NCBI GenBank assembly: GCA_013364255.1
Contig: CP054936.1
Coordinates: 1,890,853 to 1,954,852, forward strand
Length of the DNA: 64,000 bases
Direction of reading: 5' to 3'
DNA from: Streptomyces seoulensis
GTDB taxonomy: Bacteria; Actinomycetota; Actinomycetes; Streptomycetales; Streptomycetaceae
Shown piece by piece: positions 8,352 to 15,593 of this stretch. A model generated the notes under the pieces. That model searched no databases and was not told where the DNA came from. It saw only the letters and a program-made list of their open reading frames with translations. How positions within the stretch are numbered: position 1 is the stretch's first letter; every line of letters begins with the position of its first letter. Made by a program: the position numbers and the translations under genes.

Positions 8352-9713
8352 ATGACCAGCAACGAGAAGCACCCCGTGCGGCGGAGGTCCCTGCTGGCCA
8401 GCGCCGCCGGTCTGGGAGCGGCCGCCGCCCTGCCGGTGACCGCCGCACCCGCCCAGGCCGCATCCGCTCAGGCGGCGCCCGGCCGGCCGAAAGCGCCCGG
8501 CAGGCACCGCGCCCCGGCGAACTGGCCCGACCCCACCCCCTACGGCCTGGCGGACACCCGGACGGACCTGTGGCCGCGGGAGGACAACTCCTTCGTCCTC
8601 CCGCTCCAGTTGCGCCCCCGGGACAAGGAGCGCGGGCAGGTCTGGATGCGGGACACCTACGTCAACCGCTTCGTCGTCGGCGGCCGCACGGTCTACGTCG
8701 CCACCGGCACCACTCGGGTGCCCGGACTGACCGCGGCCGCCCCGTGGAACGACGGGATCTTCGTGTGGACGGCGCCCTCCCTGAAGGGGCCGTGGCGGCT
8801 GGCCGACACGACCGGCGTCCGGCCGGGCGCCGAGAAGGGCAAGGTGTGGTCGCCCGAGTTCACCGCGGAGAACCGGCCCGGGCGCACGGTCGTCGCGCCG
8901 TGGCAGGAGTACTGGTACGACGACCAGTTCGGCAAGCGCGGTGAGGTCTGGGCGCCGGAGGTGCACCGTTTCCGCGGCAAGTGGTACATCGTCGCGTGCA
9001 TGGGCGACCATTCCCGCAAGGTCGGGTCCTTCATGCTGGTGAGCGACGGCGGCGTCGAAGGCCCGTACCGGCTCGTCGAGGGCAACCACGAGAAGCCCTT
9101 CGGCGACTCCTTCATCGGGGGGCCGAAGTTCATCGAGCCCGGCGCCTACCACCACATCGACGGCGGCCTCTTCACCGAGGGCGACGACGCCTGGCTCGTC
9201 CTGCACAACAACCTGTACGCCAAGTTCCGCGACGACATGGAGGACATCGTCCCGACGACGAACCTCCCCGCGTTCCGGCAGACGCCCTACTCCCCCGAGC
9301 CGTATCTCGAGGGAGCGTACGTGTTCAAGCACCGGGGCAAGTACTACCTCGTCCAGACCGCCTGGGACTGGGCCTCGGTCGACGCCTACGGCAGCACCCG
9401 GCACGCCTACGACAATCCCGGTACCGGCCGGGTGCAGTACCAGTACGACGCGGTCGTCGCCGTCTCGGACTCCTTCGAGGGCCCGTACTCCAAGCGGTGG
9501 ACCGCGGGTGTCGGCGTCGGCCACAACAACATCTTCGAGGACGGCGGCGGTCAGTTGTGGTCGACGTTCTTCCGCAACCCGAACGCCGGCTACTGGGCGG
9601 ATCCGTCGCGCGTCGCCGACGCCGCCGTGCCCGGTGTCGTGCGGCTGGAGTGGACGGGCCCGGCGGACGGCCGCCTGTACGTGGAGCGGCGCCGCCACAC
9701 GGACGGCGGGTGA
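8352..9713 (+). CDS. Tat-exported GH43-like beta-propeller glycosidase
   Basis: 453 aa. The N-terminus has a twin-arginine signal (RRRSLLASAAGLGAAAALP, then AxA-type cleavage sites), so the protein is exported folded. The mature part has the repeating pattern of five-bladed propeller glycosidases: MRDTYVNRFVVGGRTVYVAT (likely catalytic base Asp), WAPEVHRFRGKWYI and LEGAYVFKHRGKYYLVQT (likely general-acid Glu). This fits family GH43 or a neighbouring propeller family such as GH117; arabinose, xylose or galactose linkages are typical, but the substrate here is unknown. An AAAGGGA ribosome site precedes ATG 8352. It is divergent from the ROK operon and convergent with a sugar importer, consistent with glycan degradation followed by uptake. 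Confidence 0.85.
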   Translation: MTSNEKHPVRRRSLLASAAGLGAAAALPVTAAPAQAASAQAAPGRPKAPGRHRAPANWPDPTPYGLADTRTDLWPREDNSFVLPLQLRPRDKERGQVWMRDTYVNRFVVGGRTVYVATGTTRVPGLTAAAPWNDGIFVWTAPSLKGPWRLADTTGVRPGAEKGKVWSPEFTAENRPGRTVVAPWQEYWYDDQFGKRGEVWAPEVHRFRGKWYIVACMGDHSRKVGSFMLVSDGGVEGPYRLVEGNHEKPFGDSFIGGPKFIEPGAYHHIDGGLFTEGDDAWLVLHNNLYAKFRDDMEDIVPTTNLPAFRQTPYSPEPYLEGAYVFKHRGKYYLVQTAWDWASVDAYGSTRHAYDNPGTGRVQYQYDAVVAVSDSFEGPYSKRWTAGVGVGHNNIFEDGGGQLWSTFFRNPNAGYWADPSRVADAAVPGVVRLEWTGPADGRLYVERRRHTDGG

Positions 9714-9764
9714 CCGTCGCGCGGTGAGGGGCGGTCACGGCGGGCCGTACCGTCGCGCGCAGAA

Positions 9765-9806
9765 GGCCGCCTGCCCGTCGGCGTCCACGTCGGCGGGCAG
9801 GCGGCC
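9765..9806. terminator. Bidirectional hairpin terminator
   Basis: GGCCGCCTGCCCG (9765-9777) pairs perfectly with CGGGCAGGCGGCC (9794-9806); the stem can continue inward, with two G-U pairs, to a TCCA loop. It separates the convergent GH43-like and sugar-permease genes. The rest of the 9714-9965 gap shows nothing recognisable. Confidence 0.6.
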
Positions 9807-9965
9807 CGTGGCGATGTCGGCGCGGACGCGGGAGGCGACCGCGACACCTCTCAGTCCTGGGTCCGCAGCGCCCGGCGTGCCGCCGCCTGGAAGGCGCTGC
9901 CCGGTGCGCGCTCGGCCTGTCGTCACCCGTGGCGGGCGGGGCGGGGCGGCCGTGTGTCCGGCCGG

Positions 9966-10811
9966 TCAGTCCTTCACCGCTCCGGCGAGGCCGGAGACGA
10001 GTCGTCGTTGCACGAGGACGAAGAAGACCAGCACCGGGATCGTCATCACCGTGGACGCGGCCATCACCCCGCCCCAGTCGGGATCGTCCGGCTTGTAGAA
10101 GACGAGCAACGCCATGGGCAGGGTCGACTGGGAGGTGTCGCTGATGAGGAACGACTTGGCGAACAGGAAGTCGTTCCAGGTCGAGATGAAGGAGAACACG
10201 CTGGTCGCCACGAGCCCCGGCAGGACCAGCGGGAAGAGGATCTGCCACAGGAAGCGGGCCCGGCCCGCCCCGTCGATGGCGGCGGCCTCCTCCAGGGCCT
10301 CCGGTACGGCCTTGACGAAGCCCCGCAGCATCCAGATCGCGAACGGCAGCGAGAAGGCGATGTGCGGCAGGATCAGCGAGCCCAGCGTGTTCAGCTGGCC
10401 GAAGTCCCGCATCAGGAAGAACAGCGGGATGGTGAGCGCCTCCACCGGCACCATCTGGGCCACCAGGAACATGATCAGCAGGGTGGTCCGGAAGCGGAAG
10501 CGGAACCGGGTGACGGCGGTCGCCGCCAGGAACGCGATCAGCGCGGAGGCGATCACGACGGCGCCCGCGACGACCAGGCTGTTGAGGAAGTAGCGGCCGA
10601 ACTCCTGCTGGCCGAAGACACGTCGGAAGGACGCCAGCGAGGGGGACGTCGTCCAGGGGCGCGGCTCGGACGACTCGATCTCGCCGGCCGGTTTGAAGGC
10701 GCTGAGCACCATCCAGTACAGCGGGAAGGCGACCACGACCGCGATCAGCAGCGCTGCCGCCTCGGCCGCGAGCCGCCCCGGACGGCGCACCCGCGCGCGT
10801 GCGAGGTTCAC
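9966..10811 (-). CDS. MalG-type sugar ABC importer permease
   Basis: 281 aa with about six membrane segments and the ATPase-contact loop EALEEAAAIDGAGRARFLWQ, followed by LPLVLPGLVATSVFSFISTWNDF, typical of CUT1 carbohydrate permeases. GTG 10811 has GGAGGAG five nt upstream and overlaps the MalF-type stop (GTGA). No ATPase gene is present in this operon; Streptomyces CUT1 systems commonly share the multitasking ATPase MsiK encoded elsewhere (family knowledge). Confidence 0.92.
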   Translation of the reverse strand: MNLARARVRRPGRLAAEAAALLIAVVVAFPLYWMVLSAFKPAGEIESSEPRPWTTSPSLASFRRVFGQQEFGRYFLNSLVVAGAVVIASALIAFLAATAVTRFRFRFRTTLLIMFLVAQMVPVEALTIPLFFLMRDFGQLNTLGSLILPHIAFSLPFAIWMLRGFVKAVPEALEEAAAIDGAGRARFLWQILFPLVLPGLVATSVFSFISTWNDFLFAKSFLISDTSQSTLPMALLVFYKPDDPDWGGVMAASTVMTIPVLVFFVLVQRRLVSGLAGAVKD

Positions 10812-11749
10812 AGCTCCTCCCCTTGGCGGCGCAGCAGCCGCAGATAGACCAGCGTCACGGCGAGCAGGATCAGCAGCATCACGACGCCGATGGCGGAGCC
10901 GAGGCCGTACTGCGAGGACGCGAACGCCTTCTGGTAGGCGTAGACGTTCAGGACGAGGTTCTGGCCGGCGATGCCGCCGCCGTTGGTCATGACGTAGATC
11001 TGGGTGAAGACCTTGAAGTCCCAGATCACCGACTGGATGGTGACCACGACCAGGATCGGCCGCAGGATGGGCGCCAACACCGAGCGCCAGATCCGCCACG
11101 GGGAGGCGCCGTCCAGCGCGGCGGCCTCCAGTACCTCGGCGGGTACGGCGCGGATGCCGGCGTAGACGGTGACCATGACGAACGGGAAGGAGCACCAGAC
11201 CACTTCGAGCAGGACGAGGAGGAAGGCGCTGTAGCGGCCGTAGGTCCAGGAGTGGTCGCCGAGCCCGAGGAGCCGGTTGACGGGCCCGAAGTCGGCGTCG
11301 AACAGCAGCAGCCAGACCGTGGAGCCGGTGACCGCCGGGGTGGCCCAGGCGCCGAGGGCGGCGAGCATCAGCGCGAGACGCGGCACGGCCCGCACCCGGG
11401 TGAGGAGCACGGCGAGCGCGCAGCCGACGGCGAGGGTGCAGAGCACGCAGGCCGCCGCGAACACCACGGTGGCCAGCAGCACCCGCCAGAACTGGTCGTC
11501 CGTGAACAGTTCGGTGTAGTTGCCCAGGCCCTCGAAGGTGGTCGGTTCGCCGCCGCTGACTTGGGCCTGGGTGTAGTGCAGGAGGGAGATCAGGCCGAGT
11601 TGGTAGACGGGGTAGACGAGCAGTGCGCCGAGCACGAGGAGGGCGGGGGCGAGGTACAGCCAGGGGACGGCGGTGCGGGCGAAGGGGCGCGGTGCGGTGC
11701 GCGGCCGGCCGCGCACCGCGTCCTGCGGGCTGGTGGGAGGAGCGCTCAT
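10808..11749 (-). CDS. MalF-type sugar ABC importer permease
   Basis: 313 aa. A Pro/Arg-rich cytoplasmic tail is followed by about six membrane segments; the loop EVLEAAALDGASPWRIWRSV is the CUT1 ATPase-contact motif. The ATG at 11749 overlaps the binding-protein stop by 4 nt. It works with the downstream MalG-type permease and upstream lipoprotein to import an oligosaccharide or sugar. Confidence 0.92.
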   Translation of the reverse strand: MSAPPTSPQDAVRGRPRTAPRPFARTAVPWLYLAPALLVLGALLVYPVYQLGLISLLHYTQAQVSGGEPTTFEGLGNYTELFTDDQFWRVLLATVVFAAACVLCTLAVGCALAVLLTRVRAVPRLALMLAALGAWATPAVTGSTVWLLLFDADFGPVNRLLGLGDHSWTYGRYSAFLLVLLEVVWCSFPFVMVTVYAGIRAVPAEVLEAAALDGASPWRIWRSVLAPILRPILVVVTIQSVIWDFKVFTQIYVMTNGGGIAGQNLVLNVYAYQKAFASSQYGLGSAIGVVMLLILLAVTLVYLRLLRRQGEEL

Positions 11750-13056
11750 CCGGCGGCGCCGAACGCGTCGTTCATCTTCTTCGCCGCGTCCCCGGCGGCC
11801 GCCTCGACGTCCTTCTTGCCGCTGACGATCTCCTGGAACATCGTCGGCAGCACCTGAGCGGAGTCGATCTGGGCCCACGCGGGTGTGGCCGGCACGAACT
11901 CGGTGCCCGCGGCGAGGGTGTCGACGAAGGGCTTCACGAACGGCTCCTTCGCGGCGACCTGACCGCGCACGTCGGTGAAGGTGGGCAGGAAGCCCATCGC
12001 GTCGAACATCTCGGCCTGGGTCTTCTTCGAGGCGAGCCGCTTCATCAGGTCCACGGCGAGGGTGCGGTGCGCGGTGCTCCTGAGGACGCCGATGTTGTTG
12101 CCGCCCGCGAAGGCCGGCGCGACCGAGCCGGGCGTGACGCCCGGCAGCGGCACGACCGCGTACTCGCCCTTGACCTGACCGGACTCCACGGCCTGGTGGC
12201 TGAAGTCGCCGGCGATCGCCATGGCGGCCTTGCCGGAGGCGAAGGCGGTGACGGTGTCGTTGCCGGTCATCCCGGCGCACTTGGCGGCCGGACAGTTGTC
12301 GTCGCCGAACAGGGACGTGTACGCCTCGATGCCCTTGCGGGCCGCGGGGCTGTCGATCGCGGCGGTGTAGGAGCCGCTCCTGCCGGTGGCGAGCGCGCCG
12401 CCGTCGGCCCAGATGAAGGGCATGGCGCCGTAGGTGTAGGCGCCGCCGACGGCGAGGCCGTACAGACCGGGCTCGGCGGCCCGTATCTTCCGTGCGGTGG
12501 CGGCCAGTTCGGCCATGCTCCGCGGCGGCTTCAGGTGCAGCTTCCGGAAGACGTCCGTCCTGTAGTACAGGGCGCGGACGCCGACGAAGTAGGGGGCGCC
12601 GTAGACCTTGCCGTCCACGGTGACCGACGTACGGGCGGTGGGGTCGGTGTCCTTGGCCTCGGGCCAGGCGCCGAACTCGTCGCTGACGTCGGCGAGTCCG
12701 CCGTCCTTGACGTAGCCGGCGGTGTCGGTGTTGCCGTACTCGACGACGTCGGGGGCGCTCTTCGGGTCGTTGAAGGCGGCCTTGATCCGCTGGGCGCGGG
12801 TCTCCACGGGGATGTACTCGACGGTGACCTTCGTGTCCTGGTGGGCTTTCCGGAAGTCGGCGAGGACCTGGTCGACCACGCGTTCCTTCGGTGTGTTGTC
12901 GACCTCCTGGAACAGCCACAGGCGCAGGGTCCCGGACTTCTCGTCCTTGCCCGGCGAGTCGTTGCCGGAGGTCTGCGGGGCGCAGGCGGTGGCGGTGACG
13001 ACGGCCGCGGCCAGCGTCAGCGCCAGTCGGCCGGAAAGTCTTGCGGAGAGCTTCAT
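11746..13056 (-). CDS. MalE-type sugar-binding lipoprotein (family 1 solute-binding protein)
   Basis: 436 aa. The signal ends in the lipobox TATAC, with Cys25 as the lipid-modified residue. The mature part has LRLWLFQEV, the region around residues 80-110 (IKAAFNDPKSAPDVVEYGNT), and KVYGAPYFVGVRALYYRTD, all typical of CUT1 binding proteins. CGGAGGATCGCTCC precedes the ATG at 13056. First gene of the importer operon. The palindrome at 13078-13094 overlaps its probable -10 element and should control induction. The ligand is unknown; the convergent GH43-like enzyme hints at a plant or algal oligosaccharide. Confidence 0.92.
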   Translation of the reverse strand: MKLSARLSGRLALTLAAAVVTATACAPQTSGNDSPGKDEKSGTLRLWLFQEVDNTPKERVVDQVLADFRKAHQDTKVTVEYIPVETRAQRIKAAFNDPKSAPDVVEYGNTDTAGYVKDGGLADVSDEFGAWPEAKDTDPTARTSVTVDGKVYGAPYFVGVRALYYRTDVFRKLHLKPPRSMAELAATARKIRAAEPGLYGLAVGGAYTYGAMPFIWADGGALATGRSGSYTAAIDSPAARKGIEAYTSLFGDDNCPAAKCAGMTGNDTVTAFASGKAAMAIAGDFSHQAVESGQVKGEYAVVPLPGVTPGSVAPAFAGGNNIGVLRSTAHRTLAVDLMKRLASKKTQAEMFDAMGFLPTFTDVRGQVAAKEPFVKPFVDTLAAGTEFVPATPAWAQIDSAQVLPTMFQEIVSGKKDVEAAAGDAAKKMNDAFGAAG

Positions 13057-13077
13057 GGAGCGATCCTCCGGTCAGGG

Positions 13078-13094
13078 TGTTGCAACATATGCAA
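13078..13094. promoter_or_regulatory. Operator-like palindromes upstream of sugar importer
   Basis: TGTTGCAACA (13078-13087) is a perfect 10-bp palindrome and overlaps TTGCA-N5-TGCAA (13080-13094). On the minus strand a TTGTGC...CATATG promoter-like pair places the -10 within it. LacI- and GntR-type repressors bind such sites; no candidate regulator is adjacent. Confidence 0.45.
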
Positions 13095-13212
13095 TGACGG
13101 TTTTGCTCTGCACAACACCACGGAGGCTAAGTACTCCACGAACGTGCCGACAAGAGGTCTCAACCACTCTGTGACCGCCGGACGCACCCTGCGCAACGCC
13201 GGGCAGCACAAA

Positions 13213-13245
13213 GGCCCCCGAAGCACGCGAACGTGCTCGGGGGCC
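13213..13245 (-). terminator. Rho-independent-type terminator of the EamA gene
   Basis: GGCCCCCG and AGCACG (13213-13227, one bulged A) pair with CGTGCT and CGGGGGCC (13232-13245) around a CGAA loop. On the minus strand the stem is followed by TTTGTG. It lies just after the EamA stop. Confidence 0.65.
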
Positions 13246-13302
13246 CGGGACAAGGCACGGCGCTTCACGACGGCCTGGAACTCCGCGCGTGAGCGGTCGA
13301 GT

Positions 13303-14232
13303 TCACGCCTCCGTGAGCGTGCGTTCGGAAGCGGGCCGGACCTCGGGCCGGAGCTCTCCCCCGGCGCCGCCCGTCCGGCGTCCCGGGGCGAGCGTGGTCA
13401 GTGCCACCCCGCCCACCAGCAGCACCGCCGCGCACCACCGCAGGGGGCTGACCGACTCGCCGAGGAACAGAGCCGCGGCGGAGATCCCGAAGACGGGGAC
13501 GAGGAGCGAGAACGGCGCGACCGTGGACGCCGGGTGGCGGCGCAGCAGCCAGCCCCAGGCGCCGAAGCCGAACACGGTCGCGCCCCAGGCGACGTAGAGG
13601 AGCGTGCCCGCCCCCGCCCAGTCGAAGCCGCGCAGCGCGGCCAGGTCGGCGGAGGGGCCCTCGGTGAGGAGGGAGAGGAGCAGCAGCGGCAGGACCGGCA
13701 CCGTCGACACCCAGACCATCCAGTTGAGGGCGTCGGGCGGGGCCGCCTTGCGGGTCAGGACGTTGGAGAGGCCCCAGCAGGCCGCCGCGGCGATGACGAC
13801 GAGGAAGGCGCCCAGCGGGCCCGACGCCCCTTCGTCCACGGCGGCGGCGCCGATGCCCGTGAGGGCGATCAGCATGCCCAGGAGCCGCACGCCGGTGGGG
13901 CGTTCGCCCAGGGCCACGGCGGCGAACAGGGCCGTGAAGACGGCTTGGATCTGGAGCACCAGCGAGGACAGCCCGGCCGGCATCCCCGCGTCCATGCCGA
14001 TGAAGAGCAGGCCGAACTTGGCCACGCCCAGGGCCAGTCCCACGGCCACGATCCACTTCCAGGCCACCTTGGGGCGGCCCACGAAGAACACGGCGGGCAG
14101 CGCGGCCACCAGGAAGCGCAGGGCGGAGAAGAGCAGCGGCGGGAAGTGGTCGAGGCCGATCTCGATGACGGTGAAGTTCACGCCCCAGACGGCCGCGACG
14201 AGCACCGCGAGGAGAAGGTGGGAAGGTCGCAT
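13303..14232 (-). CDS. EamA/DMT-family metabolite exporter
   Basis: 309 aa with ten predicted membrane segments and two EamA repeats: the N-terminal half carries AVWGVNFTVIEIGLDHFPPL, and a second unit starts near residue 145 (WGLSNVLTRKAAPPDALNW). Members export amino acids or related metabolites; the substrate here is unknown. It is divergent from a LysR-type gene 100 nt away, a common arrangement in which LysR controls the exporter. It ends in a clear hairpin terminator. Confidence 0.9.
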   Translation of the reverse strand: MRPSHLLLAVLVAAVWGVNFTVIEIGLDHFPPLLFSALRFLVAALPAVFFVGRPKVAWKWIVAVGLALGVAKFGLLFIGMDAGMPAGLSSLVLQIQAVFTALFAAVALGERPTGVRLLGMLIALTGIGAAAVDEGASGPLGAFLVVIAAAACWGLSNVLTRKAAPPDALNWMVWVSTVPVLPLLLLSLLTEGPSADLAALRGFDWAGAGTLLYVAWGATVFGFGAWGWLLRRHPASTVAPFSLLVPVFGISAAALFLGESVSPLRWCAAVLLVGGVALTTLAPGRRTGGAGGELRPEVRPASERTLTEA

Positions 14233-14332
14233 GGGTCGAGGATCACCTCGGACGACCGTGTAGCACCAGCGATGATTGCTGCATGGTTGGATGAAGCATC
14301 ACTACTCGGTTGACCTCGGTGAGGAGTCCGTC

Positions 14333-15244
14333 GTGCTCGATCTCCAGCGTCTGCGCGCCCTGCACGCCGTCTCTGTGCACGGCACCGTCGCCGCGGCCGG
14401 CGTCGCGCTCGGCTTCACCCCCTCCGCGGTGTCCCAGCAGATCGCCAAGCTGGAGCGGGAGACCCGCACCGTGCTGCTGGAGCGGGAGGGGCGCGGAGTG
14501 CGGCTCACCGACGAGGCCCATCAACTGGTCGAGACGGCGGCCGAGTTGCTGGCCCTCGTGGAACGGGCGGAGACCCGTCTGGAGGAGCGGCGCGGGGTGC
14601 CTGCGGGCCGGCTGACCGTCGCCGCCTTCGCGTCGGCGGCGCGCGGTCTGCTGCCCTGCGTCCTGGCCGATCTCGCGGTGCGCCACCCCGCCCTGGACAC
14701 CCGGCTGAGCGAGGTCGACCCGCATCTGTCGGTGGACCTGGTGGCCAAGGGCGTCGTCGACCTGGTCGTCGCGCACGACTGGGACATCGCCCCGCTGCCC
14801 GCCCCGGCGGGTGTGGAGCAGGCGGTGATCGGCGACGACCCGTGCGACCTGATCGTCCCCGCGGGGCACCCCTTCGCCGGGCGGACGGCCGTGACGCGCG
14901 AGGAGCTGGGCGGGCAGCGCTGGGTCTGCCAGCCGCCCGGGCGGGTCTGCCACGACTGGCTGGTCCGCACGCTGCGCTCCGCCGGGCACGAGCCGGAGAT
15001 CGTCCACCAGGCCGAGGAGAACCCGACGCTGGTCGCCCTGGTCGCCGCCGGGCTCGGCATCTCCCTCATCCCCCGCCTGGGCCGGGGTCCGCTGCCGCCC
15101 GCGGTGGCGGAGGTGCCGCTCGACCCGATGCCGGTGCGCCGCCTGTACGCCCTGTGGCGCGCCGGCGCGGCCCGCCGTCCGGCCATCGCCGAGACGGTCC
15201 GCACCCTGCGCGCGCACTGGCCGCGGGTCTCGCCGCACATGTAG
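14333..15244 (+). CDS. LysR-type transcriptional regulator
   Basis: 303 aa. The N-terminal winged helix (LDLQRLRALHAVSVHGTVAA, then GFTPSAVSQQIAKLE) is followed by a LysR substrate-binding domain from about residue 90. GTG 14333 is chosen because GAGGAG lies 6 nt upstream and LysR proteins normally begin just before this helix; an in-frame ATG at 14276 would add 19 atypical residues. It is divergent from the EamA exporter and is its likely regulator; the co-inducer is unknown. Confidence 0.9.
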   Translation: MLDLQRLRALHAVSVHGTVAAAGVALGFTPSAVSQQIAKLERETRTVLLEREGRGVRLTDEAHQLVETAAELLALVERAETRLEERRGVPAGRLTVAAFASAARGLLPCVLADLAVRHPALDTRLSEVDPHLSVDLVAKGVVDLVVAHDWDIAPLPAPAGVEQAVIGDDPCDLIVPAGHPFAGRTAVTREELGGQRWVCQPPGRVCHDWLVRTLRSAGHEPEIVHQAEENPTLVALVAAGLGISLIPRLGRGPLPPAVAEVPLDPMPVRRLYALWRAGAARRPAIAETVRTLRAHWPRVSPHM

Positions 15245-15478
15245 GCCCTCTCGGCCGGCGCGCGGCCGCACACGGACACGCCCCCGGCGGCCGCGCGGCC
15301 GTAGACCGTGCCCGGGTGGCGCCGGCCCGGCGCGCGCACGGGGCGGCAGCCGACGGCGTTCTCCTCGCCGCCGCAGCGCCCGCACCCGCACCTCCTCCGC
15401 CGCCACCGCCGTCTCCGCCGCCACCGACGCTCCGCCCGAGCGGTGAGCGGTCGGGCGGAGGGCCGCTGGAGAATCAGG
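15245..15478. other. Non-coding gap between LysR gene and tRNA-like leader
   Basis: No gene was recognised. Around 15385-15430 the plus strand is a CCG/CCT/CCA-rich low-complexity run. The promoter of the downstream transcript begins at 15479. Confidence 0.5.
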
Positions 15479-15508
15479 TTGTACGGTGATCATCCCGGCG
15501 TCTATCGT
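15479..15508 (+). promoter_or_regulatory. Promoter of the tRNA-like leader transcript
   Basis: TTGTAC (15479-15484), an 18-bp spacer and TATCGT (15503-15508) predict transcription starting about 15515, only a few nucleotides before the cloverleaf at 15519. The element would then make up almost the whole 5' leader of the downstream gene. Confidence 0.5.
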
Positions 15509-15518
15509 CAGTCGTCAT

Positions 15519-15590
15519 CGGCGTGTAGCTCAGTAGCAGAGCACCGGGCTATGCACCCGGAGGGCGCAGGGGCGGAACCTGCCACGCCGG
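15519..15590 (+). ncRNA. tRNA-like cloverleaf with degenerate elbow, directly upstream of a CDS
   Basis: All four stems pair perfectly: acceptor CGGCGTG/CACGCCG (7 bp), D stem GCTC/GAGC, anticodon stem CCGGG/CCCGG, T stem GCAGG/CCTGC, with a 5-nt variable loop. The anticodon loop CTATGCA would place ATG at 34-36, not a normal bacterial His anticodon. The T loop GGCGGAA lacks the usual TTCRA and the D loop AGTAGCA lacks the GG pair, so both halves of the canonical elbow are missing. No CCA is encoded. The ATG of the next gene follows 3 nt after the last base, leaving no room for a Shine-Dalgarno site. A structured regulatory leader or tRNA mimic is more likely than a working tRNA. Confidence 0.7.
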
Positions 15591-15593
15591 CTT

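Noticed and set aside
9714..9965. Small genes in the gap after the GH43-like gene
   Set aside because: Short open frames overlap the terminator hairpin and lack ribosome sites and conserved features.
14276..14332. Longer LysR start at ATG 14276
   Set aside because: The extra 19 residues are unlike LysR N-termini, and the GTG at 14333 has a good ribosome site.
15519..15590. Ordinary tRNA-His gene
   Set aside because: The anticodon would be ATG rather than GTG, both elbow loops are non-canonical, CCA is absent and the CDS starts 3 nt later.
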